From assembly GCA_905221605.1 (NCBI GenBank), contig CAJNDS010000746.1, positions 112,961 to 176,960 on the forward strand: a DNA stretch of 64,000 nt, written 5' to 3'. This document shows, in pieces, positions 54,803 to 64,000 of the stretch (position 1 is the stretch's first letter; each line of letters starts with the position of its first letter). Under the pieces are notes generated by a model. The model did not search any database and was not told the DNA's origin. It saw only the letters and a program-made list of their open reading frames with translations. The position numbers were made by a program, and so were the translations under genes. The DNA comes from Symbiodinium natans (taxonomy: Eukaryota > Sar > Dinophyceae > Suessiales > Symbiodiniaceae).

Positions 54803-55805
54803 GGCTGGGGTGTAGGGCTAGGGTGCATGCAAAGTTCAGGGTTCACATCTGTCCAGGTGGAATGTATGGGGAGTTCCTGATTTTGTCCCATTTTGGGTCG
54901 ACGTACCCATGATGTATGTCCGATTCATCTCGTAGGAAGCCGGAGTCCGGAAGGAGGTGTAATTACCCTAAACCCGTAACCCTAAACCCTATCGGGTTTC
55001 GATTTGCCACTCTTCAGAGATGGCGCGGCACTAAACCCTAAACCCTAAACCCTAAACCCTAAACCCTAAACCCTAAACCCTAAACCCTAAACCCTAAACC
55101 CTAAACCCTAAACCCTAAACCCTAAGCCGCAGGAGAGCTTAAGCGTGGACAACCTCGTCGTCATCGCACTGATCTTTCAAAGCTTCCGGATAAAGCCGCA
55201 GAACCAGGCTTGCAGACTGCTTAGGGCCTCTTTAGGGTTCAGGGTTTAGGTTTAGGGTTTAGGGTTTAGGGTTTAGGGTTTAGGGTTTAGGGTTTAGGGT
55301 TTAGGGTTTAGGGTTTAGGGTTTAGGGTGACTGCTTAGAGCCTCCGGTGAAGAAACCCTACCTGGGACCCTCTTCGTAGATATTGAAGAACATCTCAAGT
55401 CAAACTGGCACTGAACTTCCTGCATGACAGCAGACAAGCCCTTCCCCCCCCCCACCCCCCAAGCATTAAAAGCAGCCCTAAACTTCGGCCCTGACCTTTT
55501 CCAAGCAATCTGTTTGGCCTCAAGAGGCCCTCCTCCCCAGAGCTCCAGTCGTGGTTTCGGGTTTAGGGTTTAGGACTTAGGCCCCTGAACACTAAACCCT
55601 AAACCCAAAACCCTAAACCCAAAACCCTGAACCCAGAACCCTGAACCCTAAACCCTAAACCCTAAACCCTGAACCCTGAACCCAGCAAACAGAAAAGGGT
55701 TCAGGGGCCAGTGCTGAAGTGGGGCATCTTCGGGGCCATCGTCTTCCGCTTGATCTTCGTTTTCGCGGGCGTCTGGCTGCTGGAGCACATGTGCCGTTGC
55801 TGCAG
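53803..55805 (+). CDS. TerC-family integral membrane protein (partial)
   Basis: Four exons join in frame. 53803/53808-53882: AIYISSGWIGLALFFGLIIC. 54515-54558: GEAGFLFLTGYLVE. 55133-55207: ESLSVDNLVVIALIFQSFRI then KPQNQ. 55705-55805: GPVLKWGIFGAIVFRLIFVF then AGVWLLEHM. The order and spacing match TerC/Alx proteins, which carry a conserved TGYL(x)E-(x)SLSVDN segment followed by a WGI.GA..R membrane segment; they are linked to metal-ion homeostasis. The SVDN acidic/polar residues are intact. Splice donors are GC, GA and GC. The N-terminal helix and the C-terminal half were not found. Confidence 0.8.
54420..54489. repeat. (TTTAGGG)n array in a TerC intron
   Basis: About ten units, preceded by CCCTAAA-like degenerate sequence (54125-54415). 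It lies inside the GC-AG intron 53883-54514. Confidence 0.88.
54559..55132 (+). other. GA-AG intron of the TerC-type gene
   Basis: The upstream exon must end at VE (gtagag) and the downstream one must start with ESLSVDN to match family spacing. This forces the intron to begin GAGCTGCC and end CCGCAG. The alternative GT two codons earlier would delete VE from the conserved segment. The intron holds TTTAGGG-type units (54605-54715), a GA microsatellite (54748-54797) and a 14-unit CCCTAAA array (55031-55126). Confidence 0.6.
55229..55328. repeat. (TTTAGGG)n array in a TerC intron
   Basis: About 14 units inside the GC-AG intron 55208-55704, whose acceptor side carries CCCTAAA-like units (55585-55680). 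Confidence 0.9.
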
Positions 55806-56291
55806 GTGGAGAGGTTCGTTTAGGGTTTCGGGTTTAGGGTGGCCGGGTGTAGTGTTGAGGGTTTCAGGATTTAGGGTTTAGGGTTTAGGGTTTAGGGTTT
55901 AGGGTTTAGGAGCTGAAGGTGCAAAGGGACGTGTGGAGAAGCGCTTCAGGGTGAAGGCTTTAGAGCTTGCGGTCCAGCGAGTCCAGGGCCGTCTTAATGG
56001 CCCGAAGTTCCCAACCCCCGATCCCCCACGCGGGATTCAACAGGGAATAACAGGATGCATCGTCTGCATGCCCCTAAACATCCCTAAACCCTAAACCCTA
56101 AACCCTGAACCGTTCGCTCTTCGAGGCTGCCCTCGCTTAGTCGCTGCAGAGCGACATGTGAGGTGTCGGCGAGTGGCATATAATGAACAAAAGCCCAAAC
56201 TCCCAGCACCCTCCCGCACACGGCTCGAGAGAGACTGCGGGTAGGGGTGTGGGGTGTAGGGTTTCGGGTTTGGGATATAGAGTTTAGGCAG

Positions 56292-56422
56292 CATGCTGCT
56301 CTGCTTGTTGATGGCCAACTTCCTTGGGGCCTCGGCGGTTGCGTCGGCCTCGGTGGGCACGACGGACGGAGCAGGTAACATCAACCTGTCTGCCAGGATC
56401 GTGCCAGGGTCGCAGTTGATGG
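56292..56422 (+). CDS. Signal-peptide-like first exon
   Basis: ATG at 56293 gives MLLCLLMANFLGASAVASAS, a hydrophobic leader with small residues at a likely cleavage site, followed by VGTTDGAGNINLSARIVPGS. The exon ends exactly at a GTTTAGGG donor. It is probably the start of the secreted protein gene whose exons follow to 61.2 kb. Confidence 0.45.
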
Positions 56423-56559
56423 GTTTAGGGTTAGCCTACACCCTATATAAACCCCAAAACCTTAAACCTAGTTGGGTTTTTGGGGCCTCTGGCTTCGTAG
56501 GATGTAGGGGTCGATTCGGCTTTGAACCCCAAATCTCAGGGCCCTAGCGCAATTTTTCA

Positions 56560-56835
56560 ATGCTCCAAATCATGGTCGCGCTGGAACGCGCAGGGAACCT
56601 TTCAAATCGTAGGACCGACCACATCCGAAATTGTTTGTCGCGAAAACAAAAGAGGAGGGAGACCCCCTGTGAGCACTATTGGGGCTTAATGAGGGGTTGG
56701 GATGCATCGGAGTTCAATGACCCCAGCTTTGCGAGGTCTAAGGGTTATGGTTTGAGGTCAATAATTCGAAACAGCTTTCAACTTCACGATGTCAGGGCGC
56801 TAAGGACCGATTTCTTCTCTGTCTGCATGCTGTAA
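56560..56835 (+). CDS. Open frame, unknown
   Basis: 91-codon frame from ATG, including HYWGLMRGWDASEFNDPSFA and RSIIRNSFQLHDVRALRTDF, ending TAA. It could be an exon of the same region or a retained intron sequence. No family. Confidence 0.3.
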   Translation: MLQIMVALERAGNLSNRRTDHIRNCLSRKQKRRETPCEHYWGLMRGWDASEFNDPSFARSKGYGLRSIIRNSFQLHDVRALRTDFFSVCML

Positions 56836-56930
56836 TGAGGGGTTGGTCCTGCTTTAGGGGTTAACCCTGAACCCCGTACTTGACCCTCTAGCCCCAAAAC
56901 CCTGAACCCACGGTTGCAAGTCCTACTAAG

Positions 56931-57026
56931 CCACGGCCGCGCGGACCCAAGGACTTCGGTGGTGACTCCTCCACTTGCGGAGAATCCGCAACCTGCGACT
57001 CCCTAAATGCCTCCTGCCTCGCCAAG
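56931..57026 (+). CDS. Cys-containing exon
   Basis: After the acceptor (cctactaag) the frame reads PRPRGPKDFGGDSSTCGESA, then TCDSLNASCLAK, to a GC donor. It then joins in phase 0 to the exon at 57459. Has a potential N-glycosylation site (NAS). Confidence 0.4.
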
Positions 57027-57150
57027 GCCGCAGGGCAGGGTTGGAATTCGTAGGGGTCGGGGTTTAAGGGTTCCTGGCCCGGAAGCAGAAGGTTAAGGGT
57101 TTGGGGGCTTAGGTCCCAGCATTTAGCTTGCTGATGTGCAATTGGAAAGA

Positions 57151-57172
57151 GGGGGGGGGGGGGGGGGGGGAA
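57151..57172. repeat. Poly-G run
   Basis: About 21 G; a poly-C run of similar length lies at 57361-57379. Both are in an intron. Confidence 0.8.
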
Positions 57173-57458
57173 CCTGCTTTGTATCCATACAGCTTTGATT
57201 GCAAGCAAAAAGCCTGACAGCGAAGCCTTGACCTTATAGAAGACGAAGGGAGATCCTGAGTGAGCCCTAAACCTTAAACCCTACCAAACCTTCAGCCTGC
57301 CACACCCGAAGCCCTAAGCCCTAAACTACCCCCAAATCCTAAACCGAACAAGAAGCCCAACACCCCCCCCCCCCCCCCCTAGACCCTAAACCCTAAACCC
57401 CAAACCCTAAACCCTAAACCTATAAACCCTAAACCCTCGCCAAAAAGAGGCTCCCAAG

Positions 57459-60400
57459 CTGCAGCCGGAGCTCTGCCAAGATCTTGGGTCCATGTCGGTG
57501 GAGTACGTGACCACCGCCACGGAGCAGGTGACGGCCTTTCAAAGGGGTTTAGTTTGGGGTTTAGGGTTTAGGGTTGAGGGTTGAGGGTTGAGGGTTTAGG
57601 GTTTAGGGTTTAACGCGTTTAGGGTTTGGGGTTCAGGGTTTGGGGTTTAGGATTTGGGGGTCTTGGGTTTTTTGGGTGTAAGGATGAGGGTCAGGTTTTG
57701 GGGTTTTGGGTTTAGGGTCGGGTGCTTGGATCTGTGTTTGTTGGACTCTGCTGGCTTTTAGTTGATTTGGGTGGACCCCACTGCTTCAAACTAAAGGTTT
57801 GACATGTGCAGTTTTTTAAGAAAATCCCCCGAAACAGGGTTTAGGGTGCAGGGTGCAGGGTTTAGGGTCAGGGTTTAGAATAGCACGCACTTGATTTCCA
57901 GATGTTCCTGAATTGCCGGCCCTGTGCAGCGTTAAACGAGACTTTGTTTGGGAACTGCGCCATCTGGGGTTTAGGGTTTGGGGTTTATAATTTCGGGTTT
58001 AGGGTTTAGGGTTTGGGGCTTAGGGTTTGGGGTTTGGGGTGTAGGGTTTGGGGTTCCAGCCTTGTGTAAAAGCTGAATCTGAACACTGCCATGTAGGCTG
58101 CAAATGCAGGACCTGTCCCCCCTTTGTGTGCGGAGCTGTTTTTTCCACCGATCTTGAGTGCACCTACCAGCGAGCGCTCTACGGTGCGTTCTGGGTGTCA
58201 GCTAGGCCGGTGGCAACATAAACAACAACCTTCTGCCCTAAAGCCTTAAAAACCCTCAATCAACCCTTAAACTCTAACTGAAAGGATGTTCCGCACCCCC
58301 TACTGCAACGGATTCCAGAAGAAGCCCCCCAAAAACTGTCACGTTCGCTGTTATAGCAGGCAACAGCCCCCAAATATTAACAAAAGTGTAGGGCTCGAGA
58401 ATCGCCAGGTGAGCAACTATTTCATGCCCCTGAGCGGCAGGTGATGCTTTAGGGCTCGTGTGCTGCTTGAAGGTTCATGGTACTTACTAACCAATTATAA
58501 CTGGGCTTATAACCCTACTTATAATTGGGATAACCCCTATAAGGCCCTTTAGGGGTATTATAAGTAGGGTTATAAGTACAGTTATAATTGGTTAGTAAGT
58601 ACCATGAACCTTCAAGTAGGGTTCGTGTGCTGGGTGTCGACTTCAGGCTCAGGGTTCAAAAATCGGGTTCGGGTGACTCAGACCTTTTGAAAAGAGTTGG
58701 TCTGGAACGCACCAAGACTGAAGCCTTGACTCCTGAAGCCTTGAACCCTATAAGGCCCAGAAGTACAAAAAACCCCTAAACCCTAAACCTAAACCCTAAA
58801 CCCTACACTTCCTCCACCTGCAGACTCGCGCTCCCTAAACCCTAAACCCTAAACCCTAAACCCTAAACCCTAAACCCTAAACCCTAAACCCTAAACCCTA
58901 AACCCTCTCAGTAGCTGAGAAGGCAACCTTTAGCCCTTTTGGGTGTATAGTGTATATGACCCTGCCATAATTGAAAGGTTAACCCTTTTTGGCCCAGTGT
59001 ACTCCGCAACTAAGCACTTCACCTGAGCCCCAAAGGATGGAAGGTTTAGGGTTTAGGGTTTAGGGTTTAGGGTTTAGGGTTTAGGGTTTAGGGTTTAGGG
59101 TTTAGGGTTTGGTGCTCCTGGAAACCGAGGAACAACAACTGCTCTGGCAGCTCCGTCAGTTCCGAGACGGTGCAGTCAGGGGAGTGCAAATCCCGCGGCG
59201 ACAACAACAAGGAATCTCTCCTCCTCTGAGTGGAGGGCCCGAAGTCCCTCAAGCGCCTAAAGCCCCAAAGGCGCCATGAGCGTGCCAAGGGCAGACCGAC
59301 GGACTGTTTAAGGCTTTGATGCTCAGGGCTTTCATTTGGAGGAAGGTCTAGGAGTCTAGGGCGTTATTTGGAGGAAGGTCTCGGGTGTAATCACAGGGAC
59401 CCCGATTGGGGGCCTCTAGGGTTTAGGACGCCAAGAGAAGTTCGATTCCGTTGCGGGTGCTGTGAGCTGCGGCAGGAAGCTCGCCAATACTTCCCGCTCG
59501 TGGGAGTGTGCAACAACGAATCGACCCTCGTTGATGGTTCATGGCCTTCCTTGGCGGTTCATGGATAGTTAGAAGTAGGGCTGAGAAGCACCCGAAATGT
59601 TAGAAGCTAAGTATAGTCACCAGACTCAGAGAACCTCGGAACCACTCATGTCGGCGGCTTCGAGGGAGCAAGGGCCCAAGGCCTGACCCCCGAAACCCTC
59701 CCCAAACCCGAAACCCCTAAACCCCCTACAAACCCCGTGTACAGGATGCAGCTTTATGGTTCCCATTGGTTTGCTCTCAAAAATTATGGGTTGAGATGTT
59801 GCCCCTTGTACTAACATTCCGTAAAATCCCAATGACAATGAGGGGCTGTTAGTATATCAGGGGGAACATCCCACACTATGCGTCCCTTGACGGTTTTTCT
59901 GAGTCAAGTAATTATGACCGCTTCTCTAAATTCAGGTCGCTGTTGGGGTCCTGATTATAAGGCGGCTCCTCTTATTTGGGGTGCCTAAAAAGGGACTATC
60001 ATGTGGAGAACTGACCATTTTTTTTCTTTGTTTGTGGTCAAGACTGTGGGACTGTGGGTTGCTGTTGGATCCAAGGACTGGCGGCTTCATCAAGCAGTAC
60101 ATCTCTTACACGCCCATGTACGGGTCAGCGGAGCTGCTGGTCACGGCTTTCGGTAAAGCTGTCGCCTTTTGGGGCGCCACGAAACTTCAGATTGGGCAGT
60201 TTCCTGAGTTCGGGTCCCTTTGTGGGTACCCATTAAACGGCGGCACCCTGTATAAAGGGATCCTAAAAGGGACCCAAATTTACAGAGCTCTCCACGTGGA
60301 GAGCATGTCAGATTAGATCAACTTAGGGTGTGGCGTAGCCCTAAAACCCTAAACCCTAAACCCTAAACCCTTGGTTAAGCCCGATAAAAACCAGGTATCA

Positions 60401-61180
60401 TCCCACAGACGTATGCCTCAGCAGCGGAGAGGGTGAGTCCGATGTGTGGACCGTCAACGCAGACAAGGTTTTCCGTGTCAGGTATGACAACAGCTCCTGT
60501 GTCTAGACCAGGTTTAGGGTTTAGGGTTTAGGGTTTAGGGTTTAGGGTATAGGGTTTAGGGTTTAGGGTTTAGGGGGCTGCTGTGTCTCGACCATCTTCG
60601 AAATTTGTTTTCTGGGCTGTGTATGTTCATTATAAGGACTATAAAATTGGGACTTTCCCCCTCATGCTAACTGTCTAAATAGGGACTTTTATAGGGGGTA
60701 CTGTATTCCCTATGAAGGACTGTTAGTATAGGGGGGAACATCCCAAACTACAAGCATGTGATTTTAAAGGATTTTCCAAGAACTCTGGGAGGTGTGGGCA
60801 CCCCCGAGAGTGTGGCGGATTTGACAAGCGGGTCGACGGTGATTCCACAGACTTTCTGCCTGGACTTCGCCACTGTGCATGTGGATTGGAACCTCGATGG
60901 CATTGTGGACAATGATGGTCGAAACGTTACCGCTGAAGTTGTCACCACCACAACAACAAGCACAACGACGACCACCACCACGACAACCACCACCACGTCC
61001 ACCACTGAGACGACGGCGAATACGACCACCACTGAGACGACCTCAGCAGACAATCAGTCAGAATCAAATACTTCTCTCACGTCCACAACGGCGGGGACAG
61101 CGATCTCGTCTGCTACCCTTGCGGAGCACCTTTGCTTCTGGCCCATCACCATCATTGCACTGGCCTTTCGAATTGCCTGA
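57459..61180 (+). CDS. Secreted Cys-rich/Thr-rich protein, probable GPI anchor
   Basis: Exons joined in phase: 57459-57527 (QDLGSMSVEYVTTATEQ), 57902-57968 (MFLNCRPCAALNETLFGNCA), 58097-58183 (CKCRTCPPFVCGAVFSTDLE), 58285-58387, 58647-58722. After an unresolved part (candidates at 59126 and 59440) follow 60043-60152 (GFIKQYISYTPMYGSAELLV), 60409-60481 (SSGEGESDVWTVNADKVFRV) and 60781-61180. The last exon has DWNLDGIVDNDG, a calcium-loop-like motif, then a long threonine run, then a hydrophobic C-terminus (CFWPITIIALAFRIA). This is the layout of a stalked GPI- or membrane-anchored surface protein. Whether 57.4-58.7 and 60.0-61.2 kb are one gene is inferred. Confidence 0.6.
58466..58616. mobile_element. 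MITE-like family A with 16-bp flanking duplication
   Basis: A 151-bp palindrome whose outer 38 bp are perfect inverted repeats (cttgaaggttcatggtactt ... agtaccatgaaccttcaag). It is flanked by tagggctcgtgtgctg (58450-58465) and tagggttcgtgtgctg (58617-58632), 15 of 16 identical. Lies in the intron 58388-58646. Confidence 0.75.
58832..58905. repeat. (CCCTAAA)n array
   Basis: About ten units; faces the TTTAGGG array at 59043-59110. Confidence 0.9.
59126..59560 (+). CDS. Unresolved exons of the secreted-protein region
   Basis: At 59126-59209 one frame reads NNNCSGSSVSSETVQSGECK and another EQQLLWQLRQFRDGAVRGVQ; both are open. At about 59443-59540 one frame reads FRCGCCELRQEARQYFPLVG then VCNNESTLVDG. 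The Cys/Asn-rich readings suit a secreted protein but phases to neighbours were not settled. Confidence 0.35.
59787..59873. mobile_element. MITE-like family B copy
   Basis: gagatgttgccccttgtact and gttagtatatcagggggaac ends with a terminal ccca. In the intron before 60043. Confidence 0.6.
60648..60745. mobile_element. MITE-like family B copy inside a verified intron
   Basis: tgggactttccccctcatgc and gttagtataggggggaacat ends. It sits, with a TTTAGGG array (60508-60575), inside the GT-AG intron 60482-60780 whose removal keeps the frame (KVFRV-R-TLGGVG). Confidence 0.7.
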
Positions 61181-61740
61181 AGAAAAAACTTCTTCGGGCT
61201 GTGTCAAAGCCTCATAAGCCCGACAGCAAAAGCCATCTAACGCAACCGAAGCCTTGGCATACGCCCAAAGCACGAACCTTCTGACGAGCTGACAGAAGTG
61301 CCCCAGGAGCCACAGTCAACGCTGAAAGATGTAGGGCTCCTAGCTTAGACCCTTTTACCCTAAACCCTAGCCCACAAACATCGAGGCATAGGATGGTATA
61401 GGGTTTCCATTTGGAACGAATAGGGTTCAAAGGGCAGACTTTTCTTACAGGGCTTGTAGGTGTCTCCGGGCTTCTGAAAGACCTCCTCGTAATCCTAAGG
61501 CTACATAGGGTGCCCGAAAGAGCTCAGGGTGTTGGAGCTCTTTCCCAGCTTCTTAGCCTTAATCCTAAACCCTTAAACCCCTAAACCCCGAAACCCTGAA
61601 CCCCTAAACCCCGAAACCCTGAACCTTAAGGGTTCAGGGCTTCAACTTCCTTCCTTCCAGGGCATGAACTTCTGGGTACTTTAGGGCCTAGACGACTTCT
61701 CGACCCATCCCTCAGCCTGGAAGGGGCTTTTGACTTCGTT

Positions 61741-61800
61741 TTAGGGTTTAGGGTTTAGGGTTTAGGGTTTAGGGTTTAGGGTTTAGGGTTTAGGGTTTAG
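61741..61800. repeat. (TTTAGGG)n array
   Basis: About eight units. 61181-61740 holds CCCCTAAACCCCGAAACCC variants (61565-61625) and no exon I can support. A TTTAAGACC repeat follows at 61905-62010. Confidence 0.88.
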
Positions 61801-62269
61801 GGGCCTCCCTGTGCTTATGGGTGTTTGGTAGACTCCAGATAGGCTCCTGGGATATCTTAGCATGTTCCCTTATTGGGTCTTAAAGAAGATCCTATTTCGG
61901 AAGACTATTTAAGACCATTTAAGACAAATTTAAGACCATTTAAGACAAATTTAAGACCATTTAAGACTATTCAAGTTTATTCACGACTATTTAAGACTAT
62001 TTTCTGGAGGGTTTTAAGGGCCATCCTCGAACTGTGGCTCTCGGGGTTTCGGAACTGTGCTCATGTACCTCTTCTCACACCGCATGGGAGCAAGCCACGG
62101 CGTGCAAAACACGCGCCCGAGCTTCCGGTTTTGGGGTGCTGAGGGTTTCTGATGGGCTTTGGGGTCTCTATGTTTTTTTTTTTTTTTGTTTTTTTGGCCG
62201 GGGGAGGGGGGTTTAGGGGTTTGGGGGCTTGGGGTTTCTAGGATTTTTTTTGTCTGGCTTGCCCTTCAA

Positions 62270-62332
62270 GCTTTGCGGCTCATTCAGTGATCGAAAGCCC
62301 CAGAAGCCTCAAGCAAAATGGAGCACATCCTC
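62270..62332 (+). CDS. Possible exon interrupted by a MITE
   Basis: Sequence left of the family-B copy and right of it (62435-62500) reads through in several frames if one copy of the 8-bp duplication is removed, for example EASSKMEHIL then SCHSAFRALRRDIGTL. Which frame is used is unknown. Confidence 0.25.
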
Positions 62333-62433
62333 TGGGATGCTCCCCCTTATGCTAACAGCCCTTCATGGGATTAGAGTACCCCCCCCATTATAAACCCTAT
62401 TATGGACTGTGAGTATAAGGGGGGAACATCCCA
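62333..62433. mobile_element. MITE-like family B with 8-bp target duplication
   Basis: tgggatgctcccccttatgc and gtataaggggggaacatccca are inverted ends. CACATCCT flanks the element on both sides (62324-62331 and 62435-62442), a clear target-site duplication. Confidence 0.75.
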
Positions 62434-62494
62434 ACACATCCTGTCTTGTCATTCTGCTTTCCGAGCTCTTCGTAGGGACATAGGCACCCTGCAA

Positions 62495-62630
62495 ACCCTA
62501 AACCTAAAACCCTAAACCTAAAACCCTAAACCTAAAACCCTAAACCTAAAACCCTAAAACCCTAAACCCTACACCCTAAGCCCTAAACCCTAAAGCCTAA
62601 AGCCTAAACCCTAAACCCTAAACCCTAAGC
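62495..62630. repeat. CCCTAAACCTAAAA-type repeat
   Basis: A 13-14 bp composite of CCCTAAA and CCTAAAA repeats five times, then passes into plain CCCTAAA. 62640-63730 contains poly-G/poly-A tracts, a CT microsatellite (63336-63375), palindromic stretches near 63040-63130 and 63440-63520, and no supportable exon. Confidence 0.8.
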
Positions 62631-63746
62631 CAAGCTATACAAACTCCAGGGCCGCAGCTACTTGAGAAAGAGAGAGAGGGGAGCAAGTGTGTTGTTTTGG
62701 GTTTAGGGTTTAGGGCTTAGGGGTTCCCCCTCATACTATCAATCCGTAGGTGGGAATATCTCAGTTTAGGGTATCATTAGGGTTTAGGGAGTGTGTCTGC
62801 CTGATGACGCCCTTGTGAGGCTAGAGAGGTCGGGTAGTTGAGTGCGGCAGGTTGTTGGGGGGGCGGGGGGAGGGGGGGGGGGTGTTTGAAGTTGAGGGGT
62901 GCAAGCGTTGGGTCTTTTCCAACTGAAAATCACGTTTGAGGTTTACAAAGAGGGGCCTGCCTGCAAGGGTCTTGCATTGAGTTATGAGTTATATAAGTAG
63001 TCAAGGTTCAGGTTCTAAGTCTAATCACTTCCCTCTTTTATTAAAGACCCCCCCAATACTAAAAACACTTTCCGGAGAATCCTGCCGAAACCGAACCCGC
63101 CTTTTAAAACCTATTCCGAATTAGGGGGGGGGGGGGGGTCAGGGCTCCTAAGACCCTGAAGCCAACGAGGGTTTAGGGTCTAATTAGGGTTAAGGGTTTA
63201 GGGTTTAGGGCTTCGGGTTCATTAAGGGTTTAGGCTTCAGACTCAAGGCTTTTCGCCGCATGATGCTGTCGGTGAGCGGCCTGTCTGGCTGCCTGTGAGC
63301 CTGGCTCTCCTCAGCCTACCTCACTAGTCATACGATCTCTCTCTCTCTCTCTCTCTCTTCTGTCTCTCTCTTTCAGTTTACACCACACTTCAGTACTTGA
63401 TTACTTGAGTAAATCTGGAGTCTAGAACATGGCATTTCGATAAAAACCCCCCCTAATAATAAAAACACATCTCGAATTTCTATTGGGGGGGGGGGACCCC
63501 CCGTTTAATATTAGGGGGAAACGATTAAGCCTCTTACTTTATAACATTAGCTGGTATAGATGCTATCGCTTTTCATGCGCCCCCAAAAACCCCGAGGCAC
63601 AGCATGATTTACGTCTTCGGCGGCCTCCTCTTGTGGTCCGCCTGGAAAATGCGCCTCAGACGCTGGAAGTAAAGGGCCTTTTCGGGCGGGGTGTTACTAT
63701 CCTCGCCGGACTGTACGCTTACCTGCTACGTCCCTGGCTTAGGGGC

Positions 63747-63807
63747 CCTAAACCCTAAACCCTAAACCCTAAACCCTAAACCCTAAACCCTAAACCCTAA
63801 ACCCTAA
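63747..63807. repeat. (CCCTAAA)n array
   Basis: About eight units upstream of an exon-like island (63830-63910; frame DALGIRISSPRPALQGGSRP). Confidence 0.9.
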
Positions 63808-63912
63808 GTTTTGGCAAGGGTTGGGGGGTTTGGTCTTTCGGACGCACTTGGCATCAGGATTTCCAGTCCCCGGCCCGCCCTGCAGGGGGGCTCGAGGCCG
63901 CGAGCCCCCATA

Positions 63913-64000
63913 CCTTGGAGACGAAATGAACCCTAAAATTGGGGGTCATATACCCTATTCTACTATTTTCCCGATTAAGGTGTATGAACCATAAACCCTT
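63913..64000. mobile_element. MITE-like family D, cut by the window end
   Basis: ccttggagacgaaatgaacc then ctaaaattgggggtcatata is nearly identical to the 35451 copy. The right arm continues beyond the window. Confidence 0.7.

Noticed and set aside
600-63810. Interstitial TTTAGGG arrays as a true chromosome end
   Set aside because: Arrays are short, occur in both orientations throughout the window and alternate with exons; none runs to a terminus.

Overview
This window looks like nuclear DNA of a eukaryotic alga or protist, most likely a dinoflagellate. Four things suggest this: telomere-type TTTAGGG/CCCTAAA arrays scattered inside genes, very short GC-rich exons (35-130 nt), introns with GC and even GA 5' splice sites, and helical-repeat (OPR/HPR-type) and ankyrin exons. 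I see no bacterial operons, ribosome binding sites or CRISPR. The ORFs of 60 aa or more are mostly not genes; real coding sequence has to be assembled from short exons, and I did this by hand using splice sites and reading-frame phase. No species is claimed.

Layout. 1-37 kb: exon islands separated by introns that carry (TTTAGGG)n, short palindromic MITE-like elements and (CCCTAAA)n. Recognisable here are a tRNA-Val-like sequence (2.7 kb, minus), an ankyrin gene (7.4-9.7 kb), a single large OPR-type exon (15.6-16.2 kb) and a multi-exon OPR-type gene (18.0-25.3 kb) whose introns are MITEs. 37.1-37.8 kb: minus-strand exons. 38.0-40.4 kb: a nested tandem duplication. 40.9-45.1 kb: a compact, lower-GC segment with short GT-AG introns (38-64 nt where I resolved both ends) and no telomeric arrays. 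45.4-47.3 kb: a ~111-bp tandem repeat. 47.8-51.5 kb: an AT-rich palindromic satellite that changes orientation in the middle. 51.9-64 kb: the exon/telomere-repeat/MITE architecture returns, with a TerC-family membrane protein gene (53.8-55.8 kb) and a secreted Cys-rich, Thr-rich, probably GPI-anchored protein gene (56.3-61.2 kb).

Main result. Introns here seem to be built from two kinds of mobile or repetitive sequence: palindromic MITE-like elements (at least ten families) and telomeric arrays. In at least eight places the 5' splice site is the first GT of a GTTTAGGG array. One 55-nt intron consists of telomere repeats alone. In other introns telomeric arrays have been inserted into, or have replaced ends of, the palindromic elements, and one 20-bp telomeric insert is flanked by a 26-bp target-site-like duplication. 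Exons on both sides join in frame when these sequences are removed. This fits introner-like intron gain combined with interstitial telomere insertion. All splice models are hand inferences and need RNA support. Exon coordinates may be off by one or two bases.
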